A stretch of DNA of 41,565 nucleotides from Promethearchaeota archaeon (GTDB lineage Archaea > Asgardarchaeota > Lokiarchaeia > Sigynarchaeales > SOKP01). The first letter of the stretch is position 1. Every line of letters starts with the position of its first letter. Where the stretch lies: assembly GCA_019058515.1 (NCBI GenBank), contig JAHPYY010000026.1:1-41565 (forward strand), given 5' to 3'. Both the position numbers and the translations under genes were made by a program. Of the stretch, positions 32,666 through 41,121 are shown in pieces. The notes below the pieces were generated by a model. It saw only the letters and a list, made by a program, of their open reading frames with translations, made no database searches and was not told the DNA's origin.

Positions 32666-33475
32666 TTGAAAACATTCCTACCGTTCAAGCAAGAAAACGA
32701 AAAGAATTATTTCAATAATGTACACCCTGTTATAAGGTTTATGCTTCCGTTCATTATTGTAATCCCGTTCTTGATTATTAACGACCTATTCTTAATTATT
32801 GCGGTGATATGTTTCACATTACTTTTTTCTATAATTGTTAAAATCCACATTTGGAAGGTGGTTCTAAAAGTTTTAAGCATAGTACCGTTCATTGTTATTA
32901 TAACTGTATTTTTACCGTTTTACATAGGCTCTACTGTGTTTTTTCAGTTTCAAATCATAATTCCAATAACTATTTACTTAGAAGGATTACAGCAAGCTAT
33001 CCTCCTTTTCATGAGAATTTTGGGTGCTACTTACGTATTTATGTCCTTTTTTTCTACCTTGACGTATTCTGAGTTTATAGAGGCGATGATCTTAATAAGA
33101 ATTCCACCAATTTTTATCGGAAGTCTAGTGATTATGCTTCACTACATTCCTATTTTAGCTCATTCAAACAAAACTATATTAAACGCGCAGGAGCTCCGAG
33201 GTAAAAAAGTCACAAATTATTGGCAAAAACTAAAAACTCACGCTTACATTATGGGAAAAAGTGTAGTTTCTAATTTCGAAAGAAGCGAGAAATTGTACGA
33301 GAGTTTGAAAATGAGGGGATTTTCGGGAAAAATCACCTTCAAACACAAAAAGATTAATGCTTTCGATCTCGTGCCTTTAATTCTCGTTATTTTTGTTATG
33401 GTTTATTTCATAGTTTTCATCGACCTAGAGAAAATATTCTTAGAGGTGTTTGGATTATTCTGGCTGTTGATGTAA
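32666..33475 (+). CDS. cbiQ: CbiQ/NikQ, transmembrane (T) component of the ECF transporter
   Basis: A 269-residue membrane protein with about five helices. The cytoplasmic coupling region carries the two EcfT signatures that contact the ATPase: AQELRGKK (near residue 177) and SLKMRGFSG (near 214). The start is TTG, with GGAG ten bases upstream and an in-frame stop two codons before it. The end overlaps the start of cbiO. It works with CbiM, the PDGLE protein and CbiO as a nickel or cobalt importer. Confidence 0.87.
   Translation: MKTFLPFKQENEKNYFNNVHPVIRFMLPFIIVIPFLIINDLFLIIAVICFTLLFSIIVKIHIWKVVLKVLSIVPFIVIITVFLPFYIGSTVFFQFQIIIPITIYLEGLQQAILLFMRILGATYVFMSFFSTLTYSEFIEAMILIRIPPIFIGSLVIMLHYIPILAHSNKTILNAQELRGKKVTNYWQKLKTHAYIMGKSVVSNFERSEKLYESLKMRGFSGKITFKHKKINAFDLVPLILVIFVMVYFIVFIDLEKIFLEVFGLFWLLM
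33442..33448 (+). promoter_or_regulatory. Shine-Dalgarno sequence placed for an ATT start of cbiO
   Basis: AGAGGTG inside the end of cbiQ lies five bases before ATT 33454. No ATG, GTG or TTG exists before the Walker A region of cbiO except TTG 33556, which would remove the first beta strands. Confidence 0.45.
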
Positions 33476-34212
33476 AGGATGTAAAGTTTAATTATGGGAA
33501 CGGGTTTAAAATCGACTCGATAAGTTTTAAAATCGAAGAGAATTGCGTATACGCATTGACTGGAAATAACGGTTCGGGTAAAACCACCGTTTTACGGTTA
33601 ATAGTTGGATTGTTGAAGCCGAGTTCAGGTTCCATTCATGTTTTCAACGAGTTATTGACCAGAAATAAGAAGCAATTGTGGAAAATACGGCAAAAAATTG
33701 GGTTTCTGTTTCAAAATCCCGACGACCAACTATTTGCTCCAACGATTGAGGAAGATGTAGCATTTGGGGCGAAAAACATGAAATTGACTGAGGAGGAAGT
33801 CAAAAACCGAGTAACTTGGGCGTTAAAAGCCGTAGATTTGCTCGATTTTAGAATATACTCCCCATTTGATTTATCTTGGGGACAAAAAAAAAGAGCCGCG
33901 TTAGCGGGATTGTTGGTCATGAAGCCAAAACTTCTTCTTTTAGACGAGCCGTTTGCTAATCTTGACATTACTTCCATTTACAATCATTTGAAAATTCTAG
34001 AGAAGTTAAGAAAAGATGATAACATCACTATCTTATTTACTACTCACAATCCGTTTTTCGTCGAGAAGTGGGCAGATAAAATGTTGGTTTTGAACGAGGG
34101 AAAGGTGATTTTCCAAGGCTCACCTCAAGAAGGTTTATCAAGTTCCGACATTAAAGAATTGCTTGGAACCTACGACCAGATCGCAGAGTATATTAAAGCA
34201 CAGAAAAATTGA
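33454..34212 (+). CDS. cbiO: CbiO/NikO, ATPase of the ECF nickel/cobalt transporter, ATT (or CTG) start
   Basis: Walker A is TGNNGSGKT, the Q-loop is FLFQNPDDQLFAPT (typical of CbiO/EcfA), the signature is LSWGQKKRAALAG and Walker B is LLLLDEPFANLD; the H-loop is in TTHNP. Homologues begin about 30 residues before Walker A, and that sequence is present in frame (VDVKDVKFNYGNG) but has no conventional start. ATT 33454, five bases after AGAGGTG, gives a 252-residue protein of normal N-terminus; CTG 33460 is the alternative. The gene overlaps the end of cbiQ by 22 bases, so translational coupling is likely. Confidence 0.88.
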   Translation: MILAVDVKDVKFNYGNGFKIDSISFKIEENCVYALTGNNGSGKTTVLRLIVGLLKPSSGSIHVFNELLTRNKKQLWKIRQKIGFLFQNPDDQLFAPTIEEDVAFGAKNMKLTEEEVKNRVTWALKAVDLLDFRIYSPFDLSWGQKKRAALAGLLVMKPKLLLLDEPFANLDITSIYNHLKILEKLRKDDNITILFTTHNPFFVEKWADKMLVLNEGKVIFQGSPQEGLSSSDIKELLGTYDQIAEYIKAQKN

Positions 34213-34341
34213 ATTAAAATTAATTGATCTTATCAGTCAAATAGTTTAGAACAATTATTAAACCGTTATTATATCTATATAGAGATCTTTTAGTTATTTT
34301 TAAGGAATGTAATTTTTGATTCTTTATAAGCGACTTTGCGA

Positions 34342-35379
34342 TTATTTCAACAAAATCATCTTATCGCGTATTTGATCTTGCAGAATTATTCTAAAATATT
34401 CAGTTTTAGAAAACATAATTTTTTCCAATTTACCTTCTACATGCACTATTTCTCCTTCTTTAGCATGCTCGCAGAATCGACCTCTAAAGGAGCTAATTTC
34501 CGTCATTTTATCAATTGAAATATCCTGCTCTTTTGAGTTTAAATCAACAATTTTAATAGGATGGATTTTATATGAGCAAGGAGTGAAAATTGAGTCTTTA
34601 GAATCGATAATTTCAGCCTTAAGGGCAACTCTCCCATAATTCTTATATCTATAATCGTTATAACTTCCTTGCCAGTCTTCGGGGCTCTTGATATACCTGA
34701 TGAAAAAATCGATATTTTTATATTTTCCTTGGTGGAGTTTTCTTGTTTCACTTCTTAGAAAATCGTTAAAATTGATTCCAGAACCTCCGACTCTCCATGT
34801 ATAGTGTTCTTTAAACTCTTCTAAATTATATTTTCTACAATTGTAGGAAGTATTTAATATTTCTTTTAATTGTTCCTGGAACTCTATAGAAGCTTGCGTT
34901 CCATAGATTATTACATCTATATCAGAGTCTTCCTCGCTTAACCCTACCATTTGAGAGCCAGAAACCCCAATCGAATCTTCTGGAAGCTTTCCTTTCTGAA
35001 TAAATAGTTTGCATAATTCCTTTGAGATTAATTCGCTTTTTGAAGGTACTTTCTTCTCCTTTAGTTCAGAAAAATAAGTTCTTGGGTTATAGATACTCTT
35101 AATATCTCCGATTTTCACCCCCTGAACTCTTAAATCAAGAACATCCGAATAGAAAATGTATTTGGGGTAATATTTTTCCAAATACCTAAATCTATCTTCA
35201 AGATCATAGATTTTTCTATAATTAATTCCCTTCCTTACTCTCTTCCCTTTTAAATCAGGAACGAATCTAACATAGCAAATTCTTCGATCGTTAGGATGGA
35301 GGAGTCCTTTTACATCGAAAATTAAACTATTATTCTTGGTTTCGATATAATCTCCTTCTATTCCTTCAGGGACGATCAT
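34342..35379 (-). CDS. Predicted archaeal nucleotidyltransferase
   Basis: A 345-residue soluble protein with a Pol-beta-type nucleotidyltransferase core: GVSGSQMVGL (Gly141-Ser142) then SDIDVIIYG with catalytic Asp153 and Asp155. An N-terminal domain of about 115 residues starts VPEGIEGDYIETKNNSLIF, and a C-terminal OB-like segment ends the protein (VEGKLEKI). The whole matches a widespread archaeal family of predicted nucleotidyltransferases with unknown substrate. It starts with ATG 12 bases after the mptA stop, so it is probably in an operon with mptA. A link to pterin synthesis is only implied by this position. Confidence 0.8.
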   Translation of the reverse strand: MIVPEGIEGDYIETKNNSLIFDVKGLLHPNDRRICYVRFVPDLKGKRVRKGINYRKIYDLEDRFRYLEKYYPKYIFYSDVLDLRVQGVKIGDIKSIYNPRTYFSELKEKKVPSKSELISKELCKLFIQKGKLPEDSIGVSGSQMVGLSEEDSDIDVIIYGTQASIEFQEQLKEILNTSYNCRKYNLEEFKEHYTWRVGGSGINFNDFLRSETRKLHQGKYKNIDFFIRYIKSPEDWQGSYNDYRYKNYGRVALKAEIIDSKDSIFTPCSYKIHPIKIVDLNSKEQDISIDKMTEISSFRGRFCEHAKEGEIVHVEGKLEKIMFSKTEYFRIILQDQIRDKMILLK

Positions 35380-35391
35380 ATGAGAGAAATA

Positions 35392-36354
35392 TTATTGCTC
35401 AGAGTTAAAACTCTTTCTTAAATCTCCAATTGTGGTTTTTAACTCGGCGTAAACATCGTAAGGATGAATAGATTCGTAGCTTTCTATCATAAATACTACG
35501 GTAAAATTTTCTGCTAAGTTAGGAAACTTTCGAGAAAGAAAATTCCTTGCCATCTCTCTAATAACATCTTCGGCAAATAGGGGTTTCAAGTGAGCACTTC
35601 TAACTAATTCAGCTTCTTCAGGTCTTTTTAATACAGATTGGATCTTACCGCTCATTGATTCTTCTATAATATCAATTATATCTAACACATCTACTTTATG
35701 ATTATTAAGATCATCAATTTGCAACTTTATAGTACCTTTTGATCTTTGGTTGTGTGAAGAAAATGGGAGGATGTTCAGTAATTTCTCAACATCTTCCTTA
35801 GAAACATTTATGTCATTTCTCGCTTGTATTATTTCTTGTGCGTATTCTTGGCTCATTTCTTTTGCACAAGGGCAAACCGTCATACCCAAGGCGCTTGCTC
35901 CGACATAATAAATGTATTTAAATTCTTTATTTTCAGATTTTTTAGCAGTAACACAAGAACTAATTTCGTATGATTTTTGTATTGTTCGCTGTTCGCTTTC
36001 TCGCACATCGACAATTATTTTCCCCTCAAGTTTAACTTCTGCGTAGTCCGTATACTGATGTCTATTTAATAATTCCCTGATTATTCTATCTCCAACCCTC
36101 TCGATGGTAGGAGTAGGCTTAAAAATAATCTCATTTATTATTTCCTCAATTGTTTCTGAGGAACGAGACATATGTATCCCACGCTGATTTTTGGGAAGAG
36201 ATATTAACGCAGAAATTTTTGGATAAAAAGAAAACCTTTTATGTTCTTGGACAATATCCACTTTTTTCTCTAATCCTTTTATTCCAACTTTATCAATGCC
36301 AATATCTATGAGGGGTTGTTTGTCCTGTAAATCTTCTTTGAACTGGTGTGAAAT
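35392..36354 (-). CDS. mptA: GTP cyclohydrolase MptA (archaeal, FolE2-type), ATT start
   Basis: MptA converts GTP to 7,8-dihydroneopterin 2',3'-cyclic phosphate for the tetrahydromethanopterin-type C1 carrier. Motifs are QRGIHMSRS near the N-terminus, GMTVCPCAKE (metal-site Cys161 and Cys163), FSSHNQRSKG (His201) and SAHLKPLFAED. Starting at GTG 36261 would cut off a conserved N-terminal strand; the frame upstream encodes LQDKQPLIDIGIDKVGIKG, which aligns with other MptA starts. The frame reaches an in-frame TGA at 36361-36363, and the only plausible start is ATT 36354, six bases after the textbook site GGTGA. From there it has 320 residues, a normal length. Confidence 0.9.
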   Translation of the reverse strand: MSHQFKEDLQDKQPLIDIGIDKVGIKGLEKKVDIVQEHKRFSFYPKISALISLPKNQRGIHMSRSSETIEEIINEIIFKPTPTIERVGDRIIRELLNRHQYTDYAEVKLEGKIIVDVRESEQRTIQKSYEISSCVTAKKSENKEFKYIYYVGASALGMTVCPCAKEMSQEYAQEIIQARNDINVSKEDVEKLLNILPFSSHNQRSKGTIKLQIDDLNNHKVDVLDIIDIIEESMSGKIQSVLKRPEEAELVRSAHLKPLFAEDVIREMARNFLSRKFPNLAENFTVVFMIESYESIHPYDVYAELKTTIGDLRKSFNSEQ

Positions 36355-36360
36355 GCTGTG

Positions 36361-36365
36361 TCACC
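36361..36365 (-). promoter_or_regulatory. Shine-Dalgarno sequence deciding the mptA ATT start
   Basis: GGTGA on the minus strand, the standard archaeal site, ends six bases before ATT 36354. It overlaps the in-frame TGA that bounds the reading frame, so no start further upstream is possible. Confidence 0.6.
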
Positions 36366-36486
36366 GAGTTTTGAAAAATACTATTATTTCACGAAGTATA
36401 AACTTGTAGTAATTATAATGTTTGATATTCTATTTATATTATTAAATACCATTTAGAAAAAAACTAGAAGAAAAGATTACTATTAA

Positions 36487-37662
36487 ATGCGAAAATCGAT
36501 AATTACTGCAAATTATGCTCTAATAGGGAGAGATTTGGAACTCAAGGAAAATGTAACAGTTCATGTGGATGAATGTGGAATAATTAATAAAATCTTAAGC
36601 GATAATCCCGTTGATTTACAATTGAATAAGATCAATAAAGACTGCTATCTTCTTCTACCAGGATTAATTAATTCTCATGTTCACATTGCCGATAGTTTCG
36701 CCAAAGAATTGGGATATAACATGGATTTAGTAGAAGTGGTTGCGCCTCCAAACGGTTTAAAACACAGATTGTTAAGAGGGTGTGAGGTACCACACCAATT
36801 TAAAGTCAATGGGATTAAGAACGCGTTAATCGAGATGATTTCCTCTGGTACAACTTATTTTTGTGATTTTAGAGAAGAAGGGATTAAAGGAATAGCTTTT
36901 CTAAATTCAATATTAGAAAGCTATCCCATTAAATGTAAAATTTTAGGCAGATACTCTAATCCCGAAGAAATCTCCTCAGTGTACCAAAAAGCAGACGGAA
37001 TAGGTTTAGCGAGTTATGGTAATGTAAGTGATCAATGTAAAGAAGTACTTAAAAACTTAAAAGCACAAAATCCAAAACTAATCGCATGTCATCTAGCTGA
37101 AGTAAAAAGGAATGCTGACAGAATAAGCGAACTTTTAAACGATAAATTGGTGGATATTATTGTTCATGGAACTCATTTTGAAAAGGAGGACTTAACCAAA
37201 TTACATAAAAATGGAATTTCTATTATTCTTTGTCCAAGATCGAACGCATATTTTGGTGTAGGGATTCCGCCAATAATAGACATTTTGAAGCAAAAAATAC
37301 CTATTTCTTTAGGTACTGATAATGTAATGGTGAATAATTTGGATCTATTCGAAGAACTTAGATTCCTTTACAAATGCATTAGGTTATCCGAAGATAAAAA
37401 TTACAAAGCCAATATCTCGGGAAAAGAATTATTGAGTATGGTAACGATTAATCCTGCGAGACAACTTGGCCTAGAAAATAAAGTTGGTTCGATTTCAGAA
37501 GGAAATTTTGCAGATTTGATTAAAATACGCTTGAGTGAACCAAATTTTTATGCGTTTTTACAGGATTATTCCTTAATCTACACAATAATAGTACAAAGAA
37601 CTACACCTGAAAATATCAAAGAAGTATACATTGGGGGAAATAAAGTTTTTAGCAGAAACTGA
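36487..37662 (+). CDS. Metal-dependent amidohydrolase/deaminase (cytosine/guanine-deaminase-like)
   Basis: A 391-residue TIM-barrel amidohydrolase. Metal ligands are complete: His64 and His66 (LINSHVHIADSF), His202 (IACHLAE), His227 or His230 (IIVHGTHFE) and Asp278 (LGTDNVM). PPNGLKHRLL (near residue 87) is a distinctive loop. The ATZ/TRZ group deaminates or dechlorinates heterocycles. It heads an operon with arfC, cofG and cofH. It could be the unidentified archaeal deaminase acting on the diaminopyrimidine product of ArfC, or a 5'-deoxyadenosine deaminase clearing the by-product of the two radical-SAM enzymes. The sequence alone does not decide. It diverges from mptA. Confidence 0.82.
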   Translation: MRKSIITANYALIGRDLELKENVTVHVDECGIINKILSDNPVDLQLNKINKDCYLLLPGLINSHVHIADSFAKELGYNMDLVEVVAPPNGLKHRLLRGCEVPHQFKVNGIKNALIEMISSGTTYFCDFREEGIKGIAFLNSILESYPIKCKILGRYSNPEEISSVYQKADGIGLASYGNVSDQCKEVLKNLKAQNPKLIACHLAEVKRNADRISELLNDKLVDIIVHGTHFEKEDLTKLHKNGISIILCPRSNAYFGVGIPPIIDILKQKIPISLGTDNVMVNNLDLFEELRFLYKCIRLSEDKNYKANISGKELLSMVTINPARQLGLENKVGSISEGNFADLIKIRLSEPNFYAFLQDYSLIYTIIVQRTTPENIKEVYIGGNKVFSRN

Positions 37663-37700
37663 TGAATTTTAAGAATAAGTAATTATACGAGACACTAACC

Positions 37701-38369
37701 ATGAATGATAAGAGACCATATATTATATTGAGCGCAGCAATGACGATAGATGGGAAGATTGCCACTAAAACTGGTGATCCGGAATTATCCGATGAGGAAG
37801 ATTGGAAAGAGATTCATAAACTTCGCACTGAAGTGGATGCTATAATGGTTGGGAAAGGCACCATTATATCGGATAATCCAAAGCTACACATTAAATATTT
37901 CGAACACACCGGATATTATAGAATAGTAATTGACAGCAACCTTAGTATTCCAATAGATTATAATGTAATTACTTTTGAACCCGAAATCTATCCAACTATT
38001 ATTTGTGCCACTGAAAATGCAGATTTAGATAAAATTCGAAGACTTAAGGTGATGAATATTAAAGTAATTCAAACAGGCAAGACAAATAGAGTGGATATCA
38101 AGTCGCTTATGCCAAAATTATATTCCTTAGGAATTAAATCGATACTTCTTGAAGGAGGAGGTAAACTAAATTGGAGTTTTTTAAAGGAAGACTTAATTAA
38201 TGAGATAAGACTAACGGTCGCTCCTTGGATGGTAGGTGGAAAAGATGCCCCAAGTTTGGTAGATGGGGAAGGATTGGACACGATGGCGGAAGGTATAAGG
38301 TATAAATTATCAGAAGTAAGATCTAGAAATGATTACATTATGTTGCGATATAAGAGGGACAAATCTTAA
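37701..38369 (+). CDS. arfC: 2,5-diamino-6-(ribosylamino)-pyrimidinone 5'-phosphate reductase
   Basis: ArfC reduces the ribose of the riboflavin precursor to ribityl with NADPH. The 222-residue protein is the RibD reductase domain alone, as usual in archaea. Motifs are LSAAMTIDGKIATKTGD (substrate and cofactor region), DAIMVGKGTIISDNP and LLEGGGKLNWSFL (NADPH-binding GGG), ending WMVGGKDAPSLV. Its product, after deamination and dephosphorylation, is the substrate shared by lumazine synthase and FO synthase. The stop overlaps the cofG ATG in TAATG, so translation is coupled. It lies 38 bases after the amidohydrolase. Confidence 0.92.
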   Translation: MNDKRPYIILSAAMTIDGKIATKTGDPELSDEEDWKEIHKLRTEVDAIMVGKGTIISDNPKLHIKYFEHTGYYRIVIDSNLSIPIDYNVITFEPEIYPTIICATENADLDKIRRLKVMNIKVIQTGKTNRVDIKSLMPKLYSLGIKSILLEGGGKLNWSFLKEDLINEIRLTVAPWMVGGKDAPSLVDGEGLDTMAEGIRYKLSEVRSRNDYIMLRYKRDKS

Positions 38370-39484
38370 TGGATACTGATCAAATTATAAAAAAATACAA
38401 GGGATTTTCACTTAGAAAAATACGGGAAAGTGTAGCAGAAATACGAAAAGACGCAACATTGGAGCAAAGAGGTGTTATCACCTATTCTAGAAACTTTACT
38501 TTATCTCTTTCAAATTACTGCCAGAACAATTGCATGTATTGCTATTATAATCACACCATTCCAAAGGACGATTCAGAGCCAAATGTAATTTTATTACCAA
38601 CCAAAAGCATCAAATCTTTTATAAACCGAGCGAAAAGCTATTTTTGTAAGGAGGCGTTAATAATGTCGGGAGAACATCCTGATAAGTTTAGTGAAGTTCA
38701 AAACGAATTGGAACGAAGAAACTTCACAAATTATCTTTCTTTTGTGGAAGAAGTTTGCGAAACCTTAATTAAGGAAAATCTTTTTCCCCACATAAACATT
38801 GGAGTTCTTGAAATCGAAGAATTAAGGCAATTGAAGGAAAAAGTTGCTAGTATGGGGTTGATGTTAGAAAGTACGTGTGAAGATCTTACCGAAATTGGAG
38901 GAGTACACGAAAATTCTCCTACAAAAAGCCCTGAAATTCGACTCCAATACATAGAGAACGCTGGAAAGCTTAAAATACCGTTTACAACGGGATTATTGTT
39001 AGGTATAGGGGAAAAATTCGAAGATCGGATAAAAGATTTAGTAACCATACGAGAATTACACGACAAATACGACCACATTCAAGAAGTTATAATTCAGAAC
39101 TTCACACCTAAAGACACTATTCCATATCAACCAAAACATCCAATAACCATTAAGGATATGCTTAAGGTTGCTGGATTGGCCCGAATCCTATTTAACAACG
39201 AAATTTCTGTTCAAGTCCCCCCAAACCTAATTCAAGGCTATGAGGTCGATTTTATCAAGGTAGGAGTCAGCGATTTTGGAGGAATATCTCCATTTACAAA
39301 AGATTATATTAATCCAAACGAGCATTGGCCTCAAATAAATTATTTAAGCTTAATATGTAATCAAGCAGGATTTACTCTTACAGAACGATTACCAATTTAT
39401 GATAAATACATCCAGAAAGAAGAATTTTGTCCAAAAATAATAAAAAAAATAATAGATAATATACAAATTAATGCTCACAACTGA
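38369..39484 (+). CDS. cofG: FO synthase subunit 1, radical SAM enzyme CofG
   Basis: CofG and CofH together make FO, the deazaflavin chromophore of coenzyme F420, from tyrosine and 5-amino-6-ribitylaminouracil. The radical-SAM cluster motif C-x3-C-x2-C is Cys51, Cys55, Cys58 (SNYCQNNCMYCYY). Other family segments are EALIMSGEHPD, ESTCEDLTEIGGVH and ISPFTKDYINPN. The 371-residue length is normal. It begins within the arfC stop and its end overlaps the cofH start by 14 bases, so these genes are one translationally coupled operon. Confidence 0.93.
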   Translation: MDTDQIIKKYKGFSLRKIRESVAEIRKDATLEQRGVITYSRNFTLSLSNYCQNNCMYCYYNHTIPKDDSEPNVILLPTKSIKSFINRAKSYFCKEALIMSGEHPDKFSEVQNELERRNFTNYLSFVEEVCETLIKENLFPHINIGVLEIEELRQLKEKVASMGLMLESTCEDLTEIGGVHENSPTKSPEIRLQYIENAGKLKIPFTTGLLLGIGEKFEDRIKDLVTIRELHDKYDHIQEVIIQNFTPKDTIPYQPKHPITIKDMLKVAGLARILFNNEISVQVPPNLIQGYEVDFIKVGVSDFGGISPFTKDYINPNEHWPQINYLSLICNQAGFTLTERLPIYDKYIQKEEFCPKIIKKIIDNIQINAHN

Positions 39485-40619
39485 ATACCTCAACGAGATT
39501 AATCCTGAAGTTAAGGCAATTCTTAAAAAAGCCTTAAACAACGAAGAAATAAGCTCCCGAGAAGCTTTAGAGTTGTTGAAAACTACTGGAAAGGAGTTTA
39601 TAGCTTTACAAGCTGTTGCAAACAAAATTTGCTATGAAAAGAAGCACAATATAGTTACATTCGTAGTCAACCGCAACATTAATTTCACTAATGTGTGCTA
39701 TCAAAGGTGTAAATTTTGTTCATTTAGCGTTTCTTCTGAGTCAAAGGAAGCATTTCTCTTATCTATAGAAGAGATAAAAGAAAAGGTCGCTGAAGCTAAA
39801 AATAATGGTTGCAGTGAGGTGTGTATTCAAGGCGGTATAAATCCTAAATTAAATTTCGATTATTACATTGAAGTTCTTAAAATAGTAAAGGAGATAGATT
39901 CAAGAATCCACACTCATGCTTTTTCCCCACAAGAAATATACTTTATGTCGAAATTGTACGATAATTCCATCGAAAATACTTTGGTCGAGTTGAAAAAGGC
40001 AGGATTAGATTCAATTCCAGGGACTGCAGCTGAAATTTTAGTAGATGACATTCGAAAAATAATTTGTCCAAATAAAATTACGACAAATCATTGGACAGAG
40101 ATAATCACTATAGCCCATAAGCTCGGAATTCCCACCACTTCTACAATAATGTACGGACATATCGAAGATTTGAGCGATAGAGTGAAGCATTTAGAAGTTA
40201 TTAGGAAAATTCAGGAACAAACTAATGGATTTACTGAATTCGTACCCTTACCGTTTGTGAAAGAAAATCCCGTCTTATCTAATTTAGAAAGCAATCCTCT
40301 AAAGCCAAGTTACGGTATGGATGATTTGAAATTATTCTGTGTTGCGCGTCTGTATTTTAATAATTATATCGATAATATTCAATGTTCATGGGTTAAGTTG
40401 GGTCCAAAATTTGCCCAAGTGTCTCTTAATTACGGGGTCAACGATTTTTCCGGAACTCTGATGGAAGAGAACATTTCAAAAAGCGCGGGAGCAGAATATG
40501 GGGATTTCTTATCTCCAAACGAAATAATTGAAATTATTACAAATGCGGGTAAAATACCAGCTCAAAGAGACACCCTTTATAATATTATAAAATCCTATGA
40601 AATGGTAAAAAGGTACTAA
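39471..40619 (+). CDS. cofH: FO synthase subunit 2, radical SAM enzyme CofH
   Basis: CofH generates a tyrosine-derived glycine radical adduct and joins it to 5-amino-6-ribitylaminouracil; CofG then closes the deazaflavin ring. The cluster motif is Cys76, Cys80, Cys83 (TNVCYQRCKFCSF). EVCIQGGINPKLNFDYY, HAFSPQEI, PGTAAEILVDDIR and STIMYGHIED are characteristic of CofH and related MqnE/MqnC enzymes; the partner cofG supports CofH. Length (382 residues) is normal. It overlaps cofG by 14 bases and is followed two bases later by a DUF6265 gene. Confidence 0.92.
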   Translation: MLTTEYLNEINPEVKAILKKALNNEEISSREALELLKTTGKEFIALQAVANKICYEKKHNIVTFVVNRNINFTNVCYQRCKFCSFSVSSESKEAFLLSIEEIKEKVAEAKNNGCSEVCIQGGINPKLNFDYYIEVLKIVKEIDSRIHTHAFSPQEIYFMSKLYDNSIENTLVELKKAGLDSIPGTAAEILVDDIRKIICPNKITTNHWTEIITIAHKLGIPTTSTIMYGHIEDLSDRVKHLEVIRKIQEQTNGFTEFVPLPFVKENPVLSNLESNPLKPSYGMDDLKLFCVARLYFNNYIDNIQCSWVKLGPKFAQVSLNYGVNDFSGTLMEENISKSAGAEYGDFLSPNEIIEIITNAGKIPAQRDTLYNIIKSYEMVKRY

Positions 40620-40621
40620 AA

Positions 40622-41086
40622 TTGACGCTTAAATTTCTAACTGAACCTCTCGAAGGAATTAATGTATCTGAATTATCCTTTATGTCTGGAAATTGGAAAG
40701 CAATCGGAGGTACGGGAGAAAATAAACATATTTACCAAGAATTTTGGTCTCAAGTTGAAGTTAATTCTATAATGGGAATTTTTCAACTAATTCGAGAAGG
40801 AAAAGTAGTAGTTTACGAGCTACTCCAAATTATATCTGAAAACAACCTTATATGCATGCGGTTAAGACACTTTGACCAAAATCTTATTCCATGGGAGGAA
40901 AAAGATACTGCTCTTGAATTATTCTTGGTAGAACTTGAGGACAAAAAAGCAGTGTTTTTACGAACGGATTCCACAGAACTGGAATGGTTCGCCTACGAAT
41001 ACGAAAATAACACTCTTACTTTTTATAATTACACTTCGGATGGAAACCACTTAATGGACATGTCCTTCAGGAAAGTTAGCTTATAA
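40622..41086 (+). CDS. DUF6265 lipocalin-like protein
   Basis: A 154-residue soluble protein of beta-barrel character. LSFMSGNWKAIGG, YQEFWSQVEVNSIMGIFQLI, MRLRHFDQNLIPWEEKD and KAVFLRTDS follow the DUF6265 pattern, a lipocalin/fatty-acid-binding-protein-like family. No function is established. It starts with TTG; AAGGT lies seven bases upstream inside the cofH end. Only two bases separate it from cofH, so it belongs to the FO operon. It might bind FO or an intermediate, which is inference from position. Confidence 0.75.
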   Translation: MTLKFLTEPLEGINVSELSFMSGNWKAIGGTGENKHIYQEFWSQVEVNSIMGIFQLIREGKVVVYELLQIISENNLICMRLRHFDQNLIPWEEKDTALELFLVELEDKKAVFLRTDSTELEWFAYEYENNTLTFYNYTSDGNHLMDMSFRKVSL

Positions 41087-41121
41087 TCTATGACCGGATT
41101 CCTAGATAAATGTATAAAAAC

